From Peribacillus deserti (lineage in GTDB: Bacteria; Bacillota; Bacilli; Bacillales; DSM-1321), in NCBI RefSeq assembly GCF_002863585.1, contig NZ_PGUY01000047.1, forward strand, positions 23,270 through 87,269: a DNA stretch of 64,000 nt, written 5' to 3'. Below are positions 63,992 through 64,000 of this stretch, one piece after another. The notes under the pieces are model-generated. The model was not told the origin of the DNA. It worked only from the letters and a program-made list of their open reading frames with translations, and searched no databases. The first letter of the stretch is position 1. The number at the start of each line of letters is the position of its first letter. A program made the translations under genes and the position numbers.

Positions 63992-64000
63992 ATGAATATG
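63992..64000 (+). CDS. Micro-ORF 5 of tandem array (cut by window)
   Basis: GAGGAG and the first three codons (MNM) of a fifth unit are visible before the window ends. Confidence 0.5.

Larger units (their letters stand above)
63464..64000 (+). repeat. Tandem array of ~131-bp units, each holding one micro-ORF
   Basis: Units start at 63464, 63598, 63729, 63861 and 63992 (periods 134, 131, 132, 131) and continue past the window edge. Each has GAGGAG followed 9 nt later by ATG, a 23-24 codon ORF, and a ~59-bp spacer containing GATCCCGAG...CTCG. Units 2-4 differ at only a handful of bases. Confidence 0.9.

Overview
The window looks like chromosomal DNA from a low-to-mid-GC, endospore-forming member of the Bacillaceae (Bacillus in the broad sense). 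Gene order follows the Bacillus subtilis hprK-lgt-yvoD-ppaX-yvoF / his / yvcD-trxB-yvcIJKL-crh / clpP / sigL / cggR-gapA-pgk-tpiA-pgm-eno / secG-est-rnr-smpB-ssrA region. Spore genes (a CotF-like coat protein, a YjcZ-type peptide, a Spo0E-like phosphatase, a KinB-like kinase) and Bacillus regulators (HprK, Crh, CggR, TnrA, a CtsR box, cre sites) support this. I cannot name the species.

Layout. 0-9 kb: the tail of a YvlD-type membrane protein, an amidase, 1.5 kb of non-coding repeats, nagBA (reverse), then the hprK operon. 9.1-16.3 kb: a small unknown reverse gene and the histidine operon hisZ-G-D-B-H-A-F-I. 16.3-23.8 kb: TPR protein, trxB, yvcI-rapZ-glmR-whiA-crh and reverse clpP. 24-26.1 kb: tRNA-Arg(CCG), a short-period repeat array, sigL and a glutaredoxin-like gene. 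26.4-33.6 kb: the glycolytic operon from cggR to eno. 33.7-37.1 kb: two small membrane-protein genes and a 52-bp hairpin repeat array interrupted by an IS256-family element. 37.1-42.4 kb: secG, est, rnr, smpB and tmRNA. 42.6-51.2 kb: an accessory stretch with a DUF1801-type gene, gene debris, a Spo0E-like gene, two membrane proteins, a KinB-like kinase, and deoR-deoC-(broken cdd)-nupC. 51.5-63.2 kb: coat protein, HesB-like and cupin proteins, an ABC transporter, a PhyH dioxygenase, a lactonase, a YjcZ peptide, tnrA, two small genes and helD. 63.46 kb to the end: a tandem array of near-identical 23-24 codon ORFs that continues past the right edge.

How it fits together. HprK, Crh, CggR and several cre-like sites make this a carbon-control neighbourhood. 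HprK phosphorylates HPr and Crh at Ser46, CcpA then acts at cre sites, and CggR controls the lower-glycolysis operon. The his operon uses the short HisG plus HisZ form of ATP phosphoribosyltransferase. The secG-rnr-smpB-ssrA block joins secretion, RNase R and ribosome rescue.

The most unusual content is non-coding or tiny: (1) the terminal micro-ORF array, each unit with its own ribosome-binding site; (2) three related intergenic elements with about nine TATGC motifs spaced 21/20 bp, two of them beside a clear hairpin of the same sequence and the third beside a degenerate one; (3) a 20-bp-period array before sigL; (4) a 52-bp-period hairpin array hit by an IS; (5) nested structured repeats at 1.5-2.3, 52.4-53.0 and 56.0-56.4 kb. 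All calls were made by eye without database searches.
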